From Actinomycetota bacterium (GTDB lineage Bacteria > Actinomycetota > Actinomycetes > Actinomycetales > Microbacteriaceae), in NCBI GenBank assembly GCA_009704225.1, contig WLEN01000030.1:1-7590 (forward strand): a stretch of DNA of 7,590 nt, in the 5' to 3' direction. Positions 1 through 5,903 of the stretch are shown piece by piece (positions within the stretch are counted from its first letter, which is position 1; each line of letters begins with the position of its first letter). Made by a program: the position numbers and the translations under genes. The notes beneath the pieces are model-generated. The model was not told the DNA's origin. It saw nothing but the letters and a program-made list of their open reading frames with translations, and searched no databases.

Positions 1-18
1 CAGAACTTGCCGAACCAG

Positions 19-732
19 CTACGTCAGCGGAGCCCGACCCCGGAACAGACGCCTGACCTTCGCCTTGATGGTGGTGGCGGGTTTCTCGTTGTAGATCCCC
101 GCGAGCTCCTGACCCGACATCTTCTGGATTTCGATCATGATGGCGTCCGTCGCGTCGCGTCGTGCTTTGCCGCTCGACGCCTCACCGTAGCTCGAGAGGT
201 CCATCGGTTGGCCGTATTCAATGCGCAACTTGGCAAAGCGGATGCCCTTGGTCCCGACCGGTTGAATCTTGTCGGTACCAGTCAATGCAACCGGTACGAC
301 GGGGACGTGGGCGGTCAGGGCGAGCCACGCCACACCCGTCTTGCCTCGGTACAAGCGCCCATCAAGCGACCGCGTCCCTTCCGGGTACATCGCGAAAGAT
401 TCACCATCGACGAGCCGAGAAAGACCAGAATCCAAGGCGTCCTGGGCGGCCGAGGCGGAACGGCGGTTGACGGGTATCGCATCGATCGCCTCAAAAAATC
501 TCTTGGATAACCAGCCTTTGAACCCCTTGCCCGTGAAGTACTCTTCCTTTGCCAGAAAGGAAACGGGTCGGCGGGACAAGAGCGTGATGATGACGGAATC
601 GAAAAAGGACAGATGGTTGCTCGCGAGAATCACGCCGCCCTTTGCCGGCATGTTGCCTCGTCCGACAATCGTGGCGGCGAAAAGGATACGGATGAGTGGC
701 GGGAACAGCACGCGCGTGATGAATTTGATCAC
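19..732 (-). CDS. plsC: 1-acyl-sn-glycerol-3-phosphate acyltransferase family protein
   Basis: A 237-residue membrane-associated acyltransferase of the PlsC/LPLAT family. Family members transfer a fatty acyl group to lysophosphatidic acid to make phosphatidic acid. The catalytic NHxSxxD motif is seen at residues 39-45 (H40, D45) and the substrate-binding EGTR motif at 118-121, followed by the usual VPVVPVAL strand near 150. The N-terminal 20 residues are hydrophobic and probably dip into the membrane. Length is normal for the family. The start is a GTG at 732, overlapping the cysE stop by four bases (GTGA), with a GAAGG ribosome site 8 bases upstream (741-745), so translation is probably coupled to cysE. 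The product ends in TAG with no clear terminator in the 18 bases left. The family is certain. The exact acyl acceptor is inferred, and a role outside bulk phospholipid synthesis is possible because actinobacteria often carry several paralogues. Confidence 0.93.
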   Translation of the reverse strand: MIKFITRVLFPPLIRILFAATIVGRGNMPAKGGVILASNHLSFFDSVIITLLSRRPVSFLAKEEYFTGKGFKGWLSKRFFEAIDAIPVNRRSASAAQDALDSGLSRLVDGESFAMYPEGTRSLDGRLYRGKTGVAWLALTAHVPVVPVALTGTDKIQPVGTKGIRFAKLRIEYGQPMDLSSYGEASSGKARRDATDAIMIEIQKMSGQELAGIYNEKPATTIKAKVRRLFRGRAPLT

Positions 733-1271
733 GGACGCGGCCTTCGTTGAGGTCGTTGAAGAACTCGGGCGGGCACACCCACGGCGGTTCGGTTCGCCGG
801 TACATCAATGAGGACGACAGCACCGGCGCCAATCAAGGCGTTATCTCCTATGGTGATCGGCCCAAGAAGTATTGCTCCCGCACCGATGGCGACACCGTTT
901 CCCAGTGTTGGATGCCGGCGACCGTTCTTTACGTCGCCCTGCCCGCCGAGCGTTACACCGTGGTAAAAGGTGCAGTCGTTGCCAATGACGGCGGTTTCGC
1001 CGATGACGACACCGGCTCCGTGGTCGATGAACAAACGATTACCGATCGTGGCTCCGGGGTGGATTTCGATCAGCGTCCACCACCGCACGATCTGTGAGAT
1101 GAAACGGGCGATAAATCGCCAACCCCAACCCCACAGCATGTGCGTCATCCGGTACCACCAGACCGCGTGCAGTCCAGACAGTACCCAAAAGGCTTCGGCG
1201 CGCGAGCGCGTCGCCGGATCACGGTCCAACGCCATCGCGAGGTCCTCGCGAATGCGTTGGAGGGGGGTCAC
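729..1271 (-). CDS. cysE: Serine O-acetyltransferase (short form)
   Basis: Acetylates L-serine with acetyl-CoA to O-acetylserine, the substrate of the cysK product encoded just upstream. The protein has 180 residues, the short form of CysE. The N-terminal helical part (about 1-65) includes [14 protein letters not shown], typical of the family. A left-handed beta-helix of hexapeptide repeats follows from about 70 to 170. The catalytic pair is D83-H84 in [12 protein letters not shown], and the second conserved histidine is H120 in RRHP. The start is a GTG that abuts the cysK stop (TAG then GTG). No good ribosome site is adjacent, only GAGGG 13 bases upstream. An ATG at codon 13 (1235) has a better-placed GAGGA, but starting there would lose conserved residues, so I keep GTG. 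The C-terminus is arginine- and proline-rich (RPQRRPRP) and lacks the terminal isoleucine used by many CysE proteins to dock into CysK. Confidence 0.95.
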   Translation of the reverse strand: MTPLQRIREDLAMALDRDPATRSRAEAFWVLSGLHAVWWYRMTHMLWGWGWRFIARFISQIVRWWTLIEIHPGATIGNRLFIDHGAGVVIGETAVIGNDCTFYHGVTLGGQGDVKNGRRHPTLGNGVAIGAGAILLGPITIGDNALIGAGAVVLIDVPANRTAVGVPARVLQRPQRRPRP

Positions 1272-2207
1272 CTAGTCGAGAATACCCTCAAACAGCACGG
1301 TCGACAGGTATCGCTCACCGTAGGAGGCGAGGATGACAACGATGGTCTTGCCCTTGTTCTCGGGTCGCTTGGCTAGTTCCAGGGCCGCCCAGGCGGTCGC
1401 CCCGGACGATATTCCCGCCATGATTCCCTCCTCACGAGCAAGTCGACGAGCGGTATCAACAGAATCGGTGATCGACACGTCAATGACCTCGTCATACACA
1501 GCGCGGTCGAGAACGTCGGGAACGAAGTTTGCGCCGATTCCCTGAATCTTGTGGGGACCCGGAGCCCCTCCGTTGAGGATCGGTGAATCGATTGGCTCAA
1601 CCGCGACGACCCGAACACTGGGCTTCTTTTCCTTGAGTACCTGGCCGGTTCCGGTGATGGTCCCACCAGTCCCGACGCCGGCAACGAAGATATCCACGGC
1701 ACCGTCAGTGTCATTCCAAATCTCGACAGCGGTCGTCTTTCGGTGAATTGCCGGGTTCGCTTCGTTTTCAAATTGTCGAGCAAGAACGGCGCCGGGGCGT
1801 TCCCCAGCAATTTCCTCGGCACGAGAGACTGCGCCTTTCATCCCCTCGGGTGCTGGTGTCAAGACAAGTTCAGCGCCGAATCCCTTGAGCAGCGCACGGC
1901 GTTCAATCGACATGGATTCCGGCATCGTCAGCACAACCTTGTAGCCTCGTGCCGCACCGACCATCGCGAGGGCAATCCCTGTGTTTCCGCTGGTCGCCTC
2001 GACGATAGTCCCGCCCGGTTTGAGTTCGCCCGACGCTTCTGCGGCGTCAACAATCGCGACACCGAGTCGGTCCTTAACGCTCGAGGTCGGGTTGTAAAAC
2101 TCGAGTTTGGCGAGAACGATTGCTTCTGATCCGTCAGTCACGCGGTTGAGCCGTACGAGTGGTGTGTTTCCAAATGCTTCGGTGATGTCCGAATAGATGC
2201 GCGCCAT
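1272..2207 (-). CDS. cysK: Cysteine synthase A (O-acetylserine sulfhydrylase)
   Basis: A PLP-dependent enzyme making L-cysteine from O-acetylserine and sulfide in the cytoplasm. It has 311 residues, the usual length. The PLP lysine is K45 in NPTSSVKDR, the substrate loop is TSGNTG at 72-77, and the phosphate-binding glycine loop is GVGTGGT at 177-183. The [11 protein letters not shown] segment and the C-terminal [12 protein letters not shown] are also characteristic of CysK and separate it from cystathionine beta-synthase, which would carry extra domains. The start is ATG with AGGAGA (2213-2218) five bases upstream. It is the first gene of cysK-cysE-plsC; cysE begins on the base after its stop. 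The 92-bp gap before it carries two inverted repeats and likely the operon promoter, so it appears separately controlled from the ureohydrolase operon upstream on the same strand. Confidence 0.97.
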   Translation of the reverse strand: MARIYSDITEAFGNTPLVRLNRVTDGSEAIVLAKLEFYNPTSSVKDRLGVAIVDAAEASGELKPGGTIVEATSGNTGIALAMVGAARGYKVVLTMPESMSIERRALLKGFGAELVLTPAPEGMKGAVSRAEEIAGERPGAVLARQFENEANPAIHRKTTAVEIWNDTDGAVDIFVAGVGTGGTITGTGQVLKEKKPSVRVVAVEPIDSPILNGGAPGPHKIQGIGANFVPDVLDRAVYDEVIDVSITDSVDTARRLAREEGIMAGISSGATAWAALELAKRPENKGKTIVVILASYGERYLSTVLFEGILD

Positions 2208-2245
2208 GAAAGTCTCCTGTGGGTGAGGTCGTGACTCGAGACTAC

Positions 2246-2260
2246 AAACAGTGACTGTTT
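2246..2260. promoter_or_regulatory. Perfect 15-bp palindrome upstream of cysK (putative operator)
   Basis: AAACAGT, one central base, then ACTGTTT: a perfect 7-1-7 inverted repeat. It lies 39-53 bases before the cysK start and overlaps or adjoins either candidate -10 box. Its AT-rich sequence and one-base centre fit a dimeric regulator site better than an RNA terminator. The binding protein is unknown. Confidence 0.55.
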
Positions 2261-2271
2261 CACCGTATTTG

Positions 2272-2292
2272 TGTTACGTCAACGGCGTAACA
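2272..2292. promoter_or_regulatory. Inverted repeat TGTTACG-N7-CGTAACA upstream of cysK (putative operator)
   Basis: Perfect 7-bp arms separated by seven bases. It covers the candidate TTGACG -35 box (2277-2282) and lies about 40-60 bases upstream of the alternative start site near 2232, an activator-like position. As RNA, the stem would be only 7 bp with no following U-run on the minus strand, so a terminator is unlikely. The regulator is unknown. Confidence 0.45.
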
Positions 2293-2299
2293 AAGGGCT

Positions 2300-2695
2300 T
2301 TACTCCCCGTTGTCGGGCGAAAGGTGCTCGTGAACGGCAATCCATGAGCCATCGTGGCTTTCAAACACGATGGTTTCCCGCTCGCGAATCGTTGCCACTT
2401 CCCCGCCAAATTCAACATCACTCTCGACGTAGTGGGTGAAAACCGCGCCGGAATCGCCGAGAATTTGCACCCGCTGGTCACGCGATCGGCAACCGTGCAC
2501 ACGAAATCCGTCGTCCTTTTCCCACGATGCCCACAATTCCTCGTACTCGGCACGCGAGTTGAGCCGTTCGGTGTGCGTGTAAAACACGAAGGTCGCGGTG
2601 GACGCGAATCCCGAAAAATAGTCGGTCGTTCGGTGGTTCCCAAAATCCTCGACAATCTTTGCGGCGGCGGCAAGGACCTCGTCGACCACACTCAC
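2300..2695 (-). CDS. NTF2/SnoaL-like domain protein in ureohydrolase operon
   Basis: A 131-residue soluble protein with the look of the NTF2-like cone fold (SnoaL_3 / DUF4440-type). It has an N-terminal helix (about 3-18), a helix around 48-60 with several tryptophans, then alternating strands carrying [27 protein letters not shown] (104-111) and the closing [10 protein letters not shown] (118-127). H88, H122 and H124 could line the pocket. The start is GTG at 2695, overlapping the upstream ureohydrolase stop by four bases (GTGA), with a strong AGGAGG five bases away. It is therefore probably translated with the ureohydrolase. NTF2-like folds serve as small enzymes, binding proteins or dimerisation modules, so no reaction can be assigned. 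The operon position suggests it acts on, or binds, an intermediate of the same pathway. Fold confidence is good; function is unknown. Confidence 0.85.
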   Translation of the reverse strand: MSVVDEVLAAAAKIVEDFGNHRTTDYFSGFASTATFVFYTHTERLNSRAEYEELWASWEKDDGFRVHGCRSRDQRVQILGDSGAVFTHYVESDVEFGGEVATIRERETIVFESHDGSWIAVHEHLSPDNGE

Positions 2696-3663
2696 GAAAT
2701 CCTCCTGGCCAGAACCGTAATCAATTCGTAGGCGAGGTGCGCGGCGGCGATACCCGTGATCTCGGCGTGGTCATAGGCGGGCGCTACCTCGACGATGTCT
2801 GCGCCGACGAGATTAACGCCCTCGAGACCACGAACCAGTCGGAGCATTTCTCTGCTCGACAGCCCGCCTGCTTCTGGTGTACCCGTTCCTGGCGTGAACG
2901 CTGGGTCCATCACGTCGACGTCAATCGAGACATAAACCGGTCGGTCTCCGACCCGAGTCAGCATCCGTGCAATCATTTCCTCGATTCCAAGTTCGTCTGC
3001 GTCGATTGATCGCAACACCTGGAAACCCAACGCGGTGTCGTCGGACAGGTCGGTGTCGGAATACAGTGGGCCGCGGATTCCGACGTGAAGACAACCCGTC
3101 AGGTCGAGGAAACCGTCTTCACTCGCGCGTCGAAACGGCGTCCCATGGGTCAACGGTGCTCCGAAATAGGTGTCCCAGGTGTCGAGATGCGCGTCAAAGT
3201 GTATGACCGCAATCGGCCCGTGCTTTTTGTGCAGGGACTTGAGAATGGGGTAGGCAATGGTGTGGTCCCCGCCGAGCGTAACGACCTTGGTCCCGTCCGC
3301 AGTGAGTTCATCCATTCCCGCTTCGATCTGACTAATCGCTTGGGCGATGTCGAACGGATTGACACCGAGGTCGCCTGCGTCGACCACCTGGGCGAGCGAA
3401 AACGGCATCGCGTCTTGGGCGGGGTTGTAAGGCCGCAGCAAGCGTGAGGATTCTCGAATGTGGTTCGGCCCGAAACGAGCGCCGGGGCGATAGCTCACGC
3501 CCGCGTCAAACGGGATTCCCACCACCGCAATATCGGCTCGGGATACTTCATCGCGGCGGGGAAGCCGAGCAAAGGTAGGTGCCCCGGCGAACCGGGGCAC
3601 CACCGTCGCATCGACCTGTCCGACCTTGTTACCCGCGTTATCGCGGGGGACGGGACCAGTCAT
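2692..3663 (-). CDS. Agmatinase-family ureohydrolase
   Basis: A 323-residue binuclear metal hydrolase of the arginase/agmatinase superfamily, which splits urea from a guanidino compound. All metal-binding motifs are intact: GGDH (131-134), DAHLD (157-161) and SIDVDVMDP (246-254), giving ligands H134, D157, H159, D161, D248 and D250. HGTPFRRA (173-180) and GTGTPEAGG (259-267) are agmatinase-like. The length and the N-terminal extension of about 40 residues are usual for actinobacterial members. The start is ATG, nine bases after the permease stop, with only a weak AGAAAG ribosome site, so reinitiation after the permease is likely. The gene resembles speB, but this subgroup includes guanidinobutyrase, proclavaminate amidinohydrolase and guanidine hydrolase, so the substrate is open. 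There is no arginine decarboxylase or putrescine gene nearby to argue for agmatine, while an NCS1 permease argues for an imported compound. Confidence 0.93.
   Translation of the reverse strand: MTGPVPRDNAGNKVGQVDATVVPRFAGAPTFARLPRRDEVSRADIAVVGIPFDAGVSYRPGARFGPNHIRESSRLLRPYNPAQDAMPFSLAQVVDAGDLGVNPFDIAQAISQIEAGMDELTADGTKVVTLGGDHTIAYPILKSLHKKHGPIAVIHFDAHLDTWDTYFGAPLTHGTPFRRASEDGFLDLTGCLHVGIRGPLYSDTDLSDDTALGFQVLRSIDADELGIEEMIARMLTRVGDRPVYVSIDVDVMDPAFTPGTGTPEAGGLSSREMLRLVRGLEGVNLVGADIVEVAPAYDHAEITGIAAAHLAYELITVLARRIS
2701..2706 (-). promoter_or_regulatory. Shine-Dalgarno AGGAGG deciding the GTG start of the NTF2-like gene
   Basis: A consensus AGGAGG on the minus strand lies five bases before the GTG at 2695, inside the 3' end of the ureohydrolase gene. 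It supports the GTG over the second in-frame GTG two codons later. Confidence 0.8.
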
Positions 3664-3672
3664 TGCTGCTTT

Positions 3673-5154
3673 CTAACGGACAGGCGGAATTGTGGATTTA
3701 ACCGATCGACCAATGCGTGGTCCCTTCGGGCCGAACACGTAGTCGGGTTCGGGGAAGAGGATCAATGCACCGACGTACAGCACGGCTGCCGAGACGATGG
3801 CAACGATGAGGCTGAGGTCAACACCACCAGCGACAGCGTTCCACTGTCCTTCGATGATCGGCGGGTAGTAGGCGAACTGCAGACCGAGGACCGCCGAGAC
3901 GACCCACGCGACCATGGCGCGCCAGTTGATTCCGTTGGTGTACCAGTAACGGCCACCCTTCTTGCCGCGGTTGAAGACCTGGAGGTCTTCGTTGCTATAC
4001 CAACCACGACGGTTCCAGAACCCGATTGCCATGATAATCATCCACGGAGTGGTGGTCACGACGATCGCACCGACGAATCCGTTGACAGCTCCGAGCAGGT
4101 CGAAATACAGACGTCCGACCACGATGAAAGCAAAGGCAACGGTTCCGATGGCGATGGTCGCCTGGACACGCGAGAGCTTGGGGAACACGGACGAGAAGTC
4201 GAGTCCGGTTCCGTAGAGCGAGGTGCTTCCTGTGGACAGACCACCGACGAACGCCACGATGATGATGAGGTAGGCGTACCACTCGGGTGCGGCACCGATC
4301 AATCCGACGACGTAGTCTCCGCCGGTCACCAGAGTCGCCGTGGCGACACCGAAGATAAACGGAATCAGTGTCATCGCCTGGGCTCCGAACGTCGCGAGCG
4401 CGAGCTTGCCGTTCGAGGTGCCGTTGGGGATATAGCGCGACCAGTCACCGAGGAATGCGCCGAACGAGATCGGGTTCGACATGACGATGAGTGCAGACAG
4501 AATGAAAGTCGGCCAGAACCCACCAAGCAGATATTCACCTGATCCGGCGTACGAGGGGTCGAACACACTGGCGAACGCAACAATGGCGAGCAGCATCAGA
4601 ACAGTGTTCGCCCACACCGCAATACGGTTGATGAGCAACATGAACTGGTAGCCGTAAACCACCACGATGATGACGATGAGTCCAATGAGCGAGTACAGCC
4701 CGATTCGCAGCATCTGGGTGTCTTCTGCGCCGAACAAGCGAACGAATGCGCCGACGAGGGCGTCACCGCCGACCCACACCGAAATCGAGTAGAACGCGAT
4801 TGCGGTCAGGAGCGACAGGAACGAGCCCGCGATACGCCCGGTGACACCGAGGTGCGCACCAGATGCGACGGCGTTGTTGGTTCCCGTGCGCGGTCCGAAG
4901 AGTCCCATCGGCATGAGGAAGAGGGTTCCGACGAGCACGCCGAGGACGGCGGCACCGACGCCCTCCCAGAAGGAGAGCCCGAAGAAGATGGGGAAGGTTC
5001 CGAGCAATACGGTTGCGAACGTGTTCGCACCACCGAATTGAATGCGGAACAGGTCCCGTGGCGTCGACGTACGATCGGCGTCGGGAATGGTGTCAATACC
5101 GAAGCCTTCGACCTCAGTGATTTTGGGTTTGGGGTTGTGAGCAACGTTGCTCAT
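3673..5154 (-). CDS. NCS1-family permease (cytosine/purine/allantoin/hydantoin type)
   Basis: An integral membrane transporter of 493 residues, the normal NCS1 length, with about twelve hydrophobic segments between residues 40 and 480. Family features seen are the N-terminal IDTIPDADRTSTPRDLF before the first helix, IQFGGANTF (38-46), GPRTGTNNAV (87-96) and GDWSRYIP (236-243). The family imports nucleobases, allantoin, hydantoins or thiamine using a cation gradient; the substrate cannot be called here. The frame is open upstream to 5412, but I place the start at ATG 5154: AGAGGA sits six bases before it, and the next upstream ATG (5196) lies within the predicted -10 box. It is the first gene of permease-ureohydrolase-NTF2, divergent from the cyclase-family gene, so it probably imports the compound these enzymes degrade. 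Control is probably through the 5209-5223 palindrome. Confidence 0.93.
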   Translation of the reverse strand: MSNVAHNPKPKITEVEGFGIDTIPDADRTSTPRDLFRIQFGGANTFATVLLGTFPIFFGLSFWEGVGAAVLGVLVGTLFLMPMGLFGPRTGTNNAVASGAHLGVTGRIAGSFLSLLTAIAFYSISVWVGGDALVGAFVRLFGAEDTQMLRIGLYSLIGLIVIIVVVYGYQFMLLINRIAVWANTVLMLLAIVAFASVFDPSYAGSGEYLLGGFWPTFILSALIVMSNPISFGAFLGDWSRYIPNGTSNGKLALATFGAQAMTLIPFIFGVATATLVTGGDYVVGLIGAAPEWYAYLIIIVAFVGGLSTGSTSLYGTGLDFSSVFPKLSRVQATIAIGTVAFAFIVVGRLYFDLLGAVNGFVGAIVVTTTPWMIIMAIGFWNRRGWYSNEDLQVFNRGKKGGRYWYTNGINWRAMVAWVVSAVLGLQFAYYPPIIEGQWNAVAGGVDLSLIVAIVSAAVLYVGALILFPEPDYVFGPKGPRIGRSVKSTIPPVR

Positions 5155-5160
5155 TGCGAA

Positions 5161-5166
5161 TCCTCT
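5161..5166 (-). promoter_or_regulatory. Shine-Dalgarno AGAGGA deciding the permease start
   Basis: AGAGGA on the minus strand, six bases before ATG 5154. It picks this start over upstream in-frame ATG codons, which would precede or lie inside the promoter. Confidence 0.75.
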
Positions 5167-5194
5167 CAAAAAGGTTGGTTGACAATGTGACGCC

Positions 5195-5223
5195 ATGCTA
5201 TTCCTTTCTTGCCTCACAGGCAA
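5195..5223 (-). promoter_or_regulatory. Promoter of the permease-ureohydrolase-NTF2 operon
   Basis: Minus-strand TTGCCT (-35, 5218-5223), a 17-base spacer, then TAGCAT (-10, 5195-5200). Each box matches four of six consensus bases at ideal spacing. Transcription would begin near 5188, giving a leader of about 34 bases that contains the ribosome site. The -35 box is exactly one arm of the 15-bp palindrome, so a bound repressor would block it. Confidence 0.6.
5209..5223. promoter_or_regulatory. Perfect 15-bp palindrome, putative shared operator of the divergent operons
   Basis: TTGCCT-CAC-AGGCAA, a perfect 6-3-6 inverted repeat in the middle of the 81-bp divergent gap. One arm is the -35 box of the permease promoter. 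On the other strand the palindrome ends at the base before the cyclase -10 box, filling its -35 to -10 spacer. The geometry suits repression of both directions. The XRE-cupin protein encoded at 5904 is the obvious candidate ligand; this link is inferred from proximity. Confidence 0.65.
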
Positions 5224-5235
5224 TAGTTTTTTCTC
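5224..5235 (+). promoter_or_regulatory. -10 box for a probable leaderless transcript of the cyclase-family gene
   Basis: TAGTTT at 5224-5229 ends six bases before the ATG at 5236, so the expected start of transcription is the A of the start codon itself. No Shine-Dalgarno sequence precedes the ATG (the bases are CAATAGTTTTTTCTC). A -35 box is not evident. Leaderless mRNAs with a TANNNT box in this position are common in actinobacteria. Confidence 0.55.
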
Positions 5236-5901
5236 ATGGAGATAGTTCGTGTCGTAGACCTTTCCCGAGAAATCACTGCCGAGACCGTGGTTTACCCCGG
5301 TGATCCCGTTCCGCACATCGCCCAACACGCGACGATCGCCAAGGACGGGTTCAATCTCATGTCGATTCGGATGGGTAGCCAAAGCGGAACACACGTCGAC
5401 GCACCGTTCCATTTCGACGACAACACCGAGAAGATCGATGAGGTTCCGCTAGAGAGATTCGTCGGTCGAGGCGTGCTCCTTCACTGCGACGGCGTCCAGG
5501 CTCGCGAGCGCATCACTCTCGATTCCGTTCGATCGGAAGTCGAGTCCGCTCGCGCTGGCGATATCGTCCTCGTTCACACTGGCTGGGCTCGTCACTACGG
5601 CGACCCGGCGTACTTCGACAACCCCTTCCTTGACGCCGGACTCGTGTCGTTCCTGCTTGAACGCGGTGTGCGGACGATTGGGCTCGATGCGCTCAACATC
5701 GACGAGACGCCCGACGCCGATCACTCGGGCGAGGGTTTCCCCGCACACCACCTCATCGCCGAGGTTGGCGGCGTCATCTGCGAAAATTTGTGCAATCTCG
5801 AGTCGGTCGACTTTGCCGACCCGCTCGTGTCGTTATTGCCGATGAAGTTCGTCGGGATCGACGGCGCGCCCGTTCGAGCAGTCGCGATGGAGACCCGCTA
5901 A
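5236..5901 (+). CDS. Cyclase-family metal-dependent hydrolase (kynurenine formamidase/isatin hydrolase-like)
   Basis: A 221-residue protein of the cyclase/KynB family (PF04199 type). Known members are Mn- or Zn-dependent enzymes that hydrolyse amide bonds, including ring amides such as isatin and the formamide of N-formylkynurenine. Seen are the start-proximal VVDLSREI, VYPGDP (19-24), the signature QSGTHVDAPFHF (49-60) with H53, D55 and H59, VLVHTGW (111-117), and the later H171/H172 and E183 of the active-site half. The first position of the signature, normally a metal-binding histidine, is Q49. Length is typical. No kynurenine pathway gene is nearby, so KynB is a poor default name. The gene diverges from the permease operon and is followed two bases later by the regulator, suggesting one catabolic unit. 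The mRNA is probably leaderless. The substrate is unknown; an amide or cyclic amide arising from the imported compound is an inference. Confidence 0.9.
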   Translation: MEIVRVVDLSREITAETVVYPGDPVPHIAQHATIAKDGFNLMSIRMGSQSGTHVDAPFHFDDNTEKIDEVPLERFVGRGVLLHCDGVQARERITLDSVRSEVESARAGDIVLVHTGWARHYGDPAYFDNPFLDAGLVSFLLERGVRTIGLDALNIDETPDADHSGEGFPAHHLIAEVGGVICENLCNLESVDFADPLVSLLPMKFVGIDGAPVRAVAMETR

Positions 5902-5903
5902 TC

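Larger units (their letters stand above)
2208..2299 (-). promoter_or_regulatory. Upstream control region of cysK-cysE-plsC
   Basis: This 92-bp gap separates the NTF2-like gene from cysK. Two promoter readings are possible on the minus strand. One is TTGACG (2277-2282), 17 bases, then a weak AACAGT (2254-2259). The other is a TAGTCT -10 box (2239-2244) with no good -35, giving a leader of about 25 bases. The ribosome site AGGAGA lies at 2213-2218. Both promoter readings are tangled with the two inverted repeats listed separately. I see no convincing Rho-independent terminator for the upstream gene here, so read-through from the ureohydrolase operon is possible. Confidence 0.5.

Noticed and set aside
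7..510. Open frames on the plus strand opposite plsC and cysE (for example 7-510, 269-811)
   Set aside because: They have no recognisable motifs and compositionally odd products, and they lie fully antisense to genes with intact catalytic motifs.
1235..1271. An alternative cysE start at the ATG of codon 13 (1235), which has a better ribosome site
   Set aside because: It would remove the IREDL segment conserved in short serine acetyltransferases. The GTG at 1271 directly abuts the cysK stop and allows coupling.
2272..2292. The TGTTACG/CGTAACA repeat as a Rho-independent terminator for the ureohydrolase operon
   Set aside because: The stem is only seven pairs, not GC-rich, with a seven-base loop and no U-run after it on the minus strand. 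An operator fits better.
3460..4542. A 360-codon open frame on the plus strand, antisense to the ureohydrolase and permease genes
   Set aside because: Its translation is rich in Asp, Arg, His and Glu with no recognisable domain. It lies opposite two well-supported genes, as expected of an antisense shadow in high-GC DNA.
5179..5184. A consensus TTGACA on the plus strand as -35 box of the cyclase gene
   Set aside because: No acceptable -10 box lies 16-18 bases downstream (TCCTTT at 17; TATTCC only at 14). It is 39 bases from TAGTTT and sits in the permease leader.
5155..5412. Longer permease start(s) upstream of 5154, including ATG 5196 and 5412
   Set aside because: The extra residues do not resemble an NCS1 N-terminus. 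ATG 5196 lies in the predicted -10 box, and the longest version runs through the divergent promoter into the cyclase gene. ATG 5154 has a good ribosome site.
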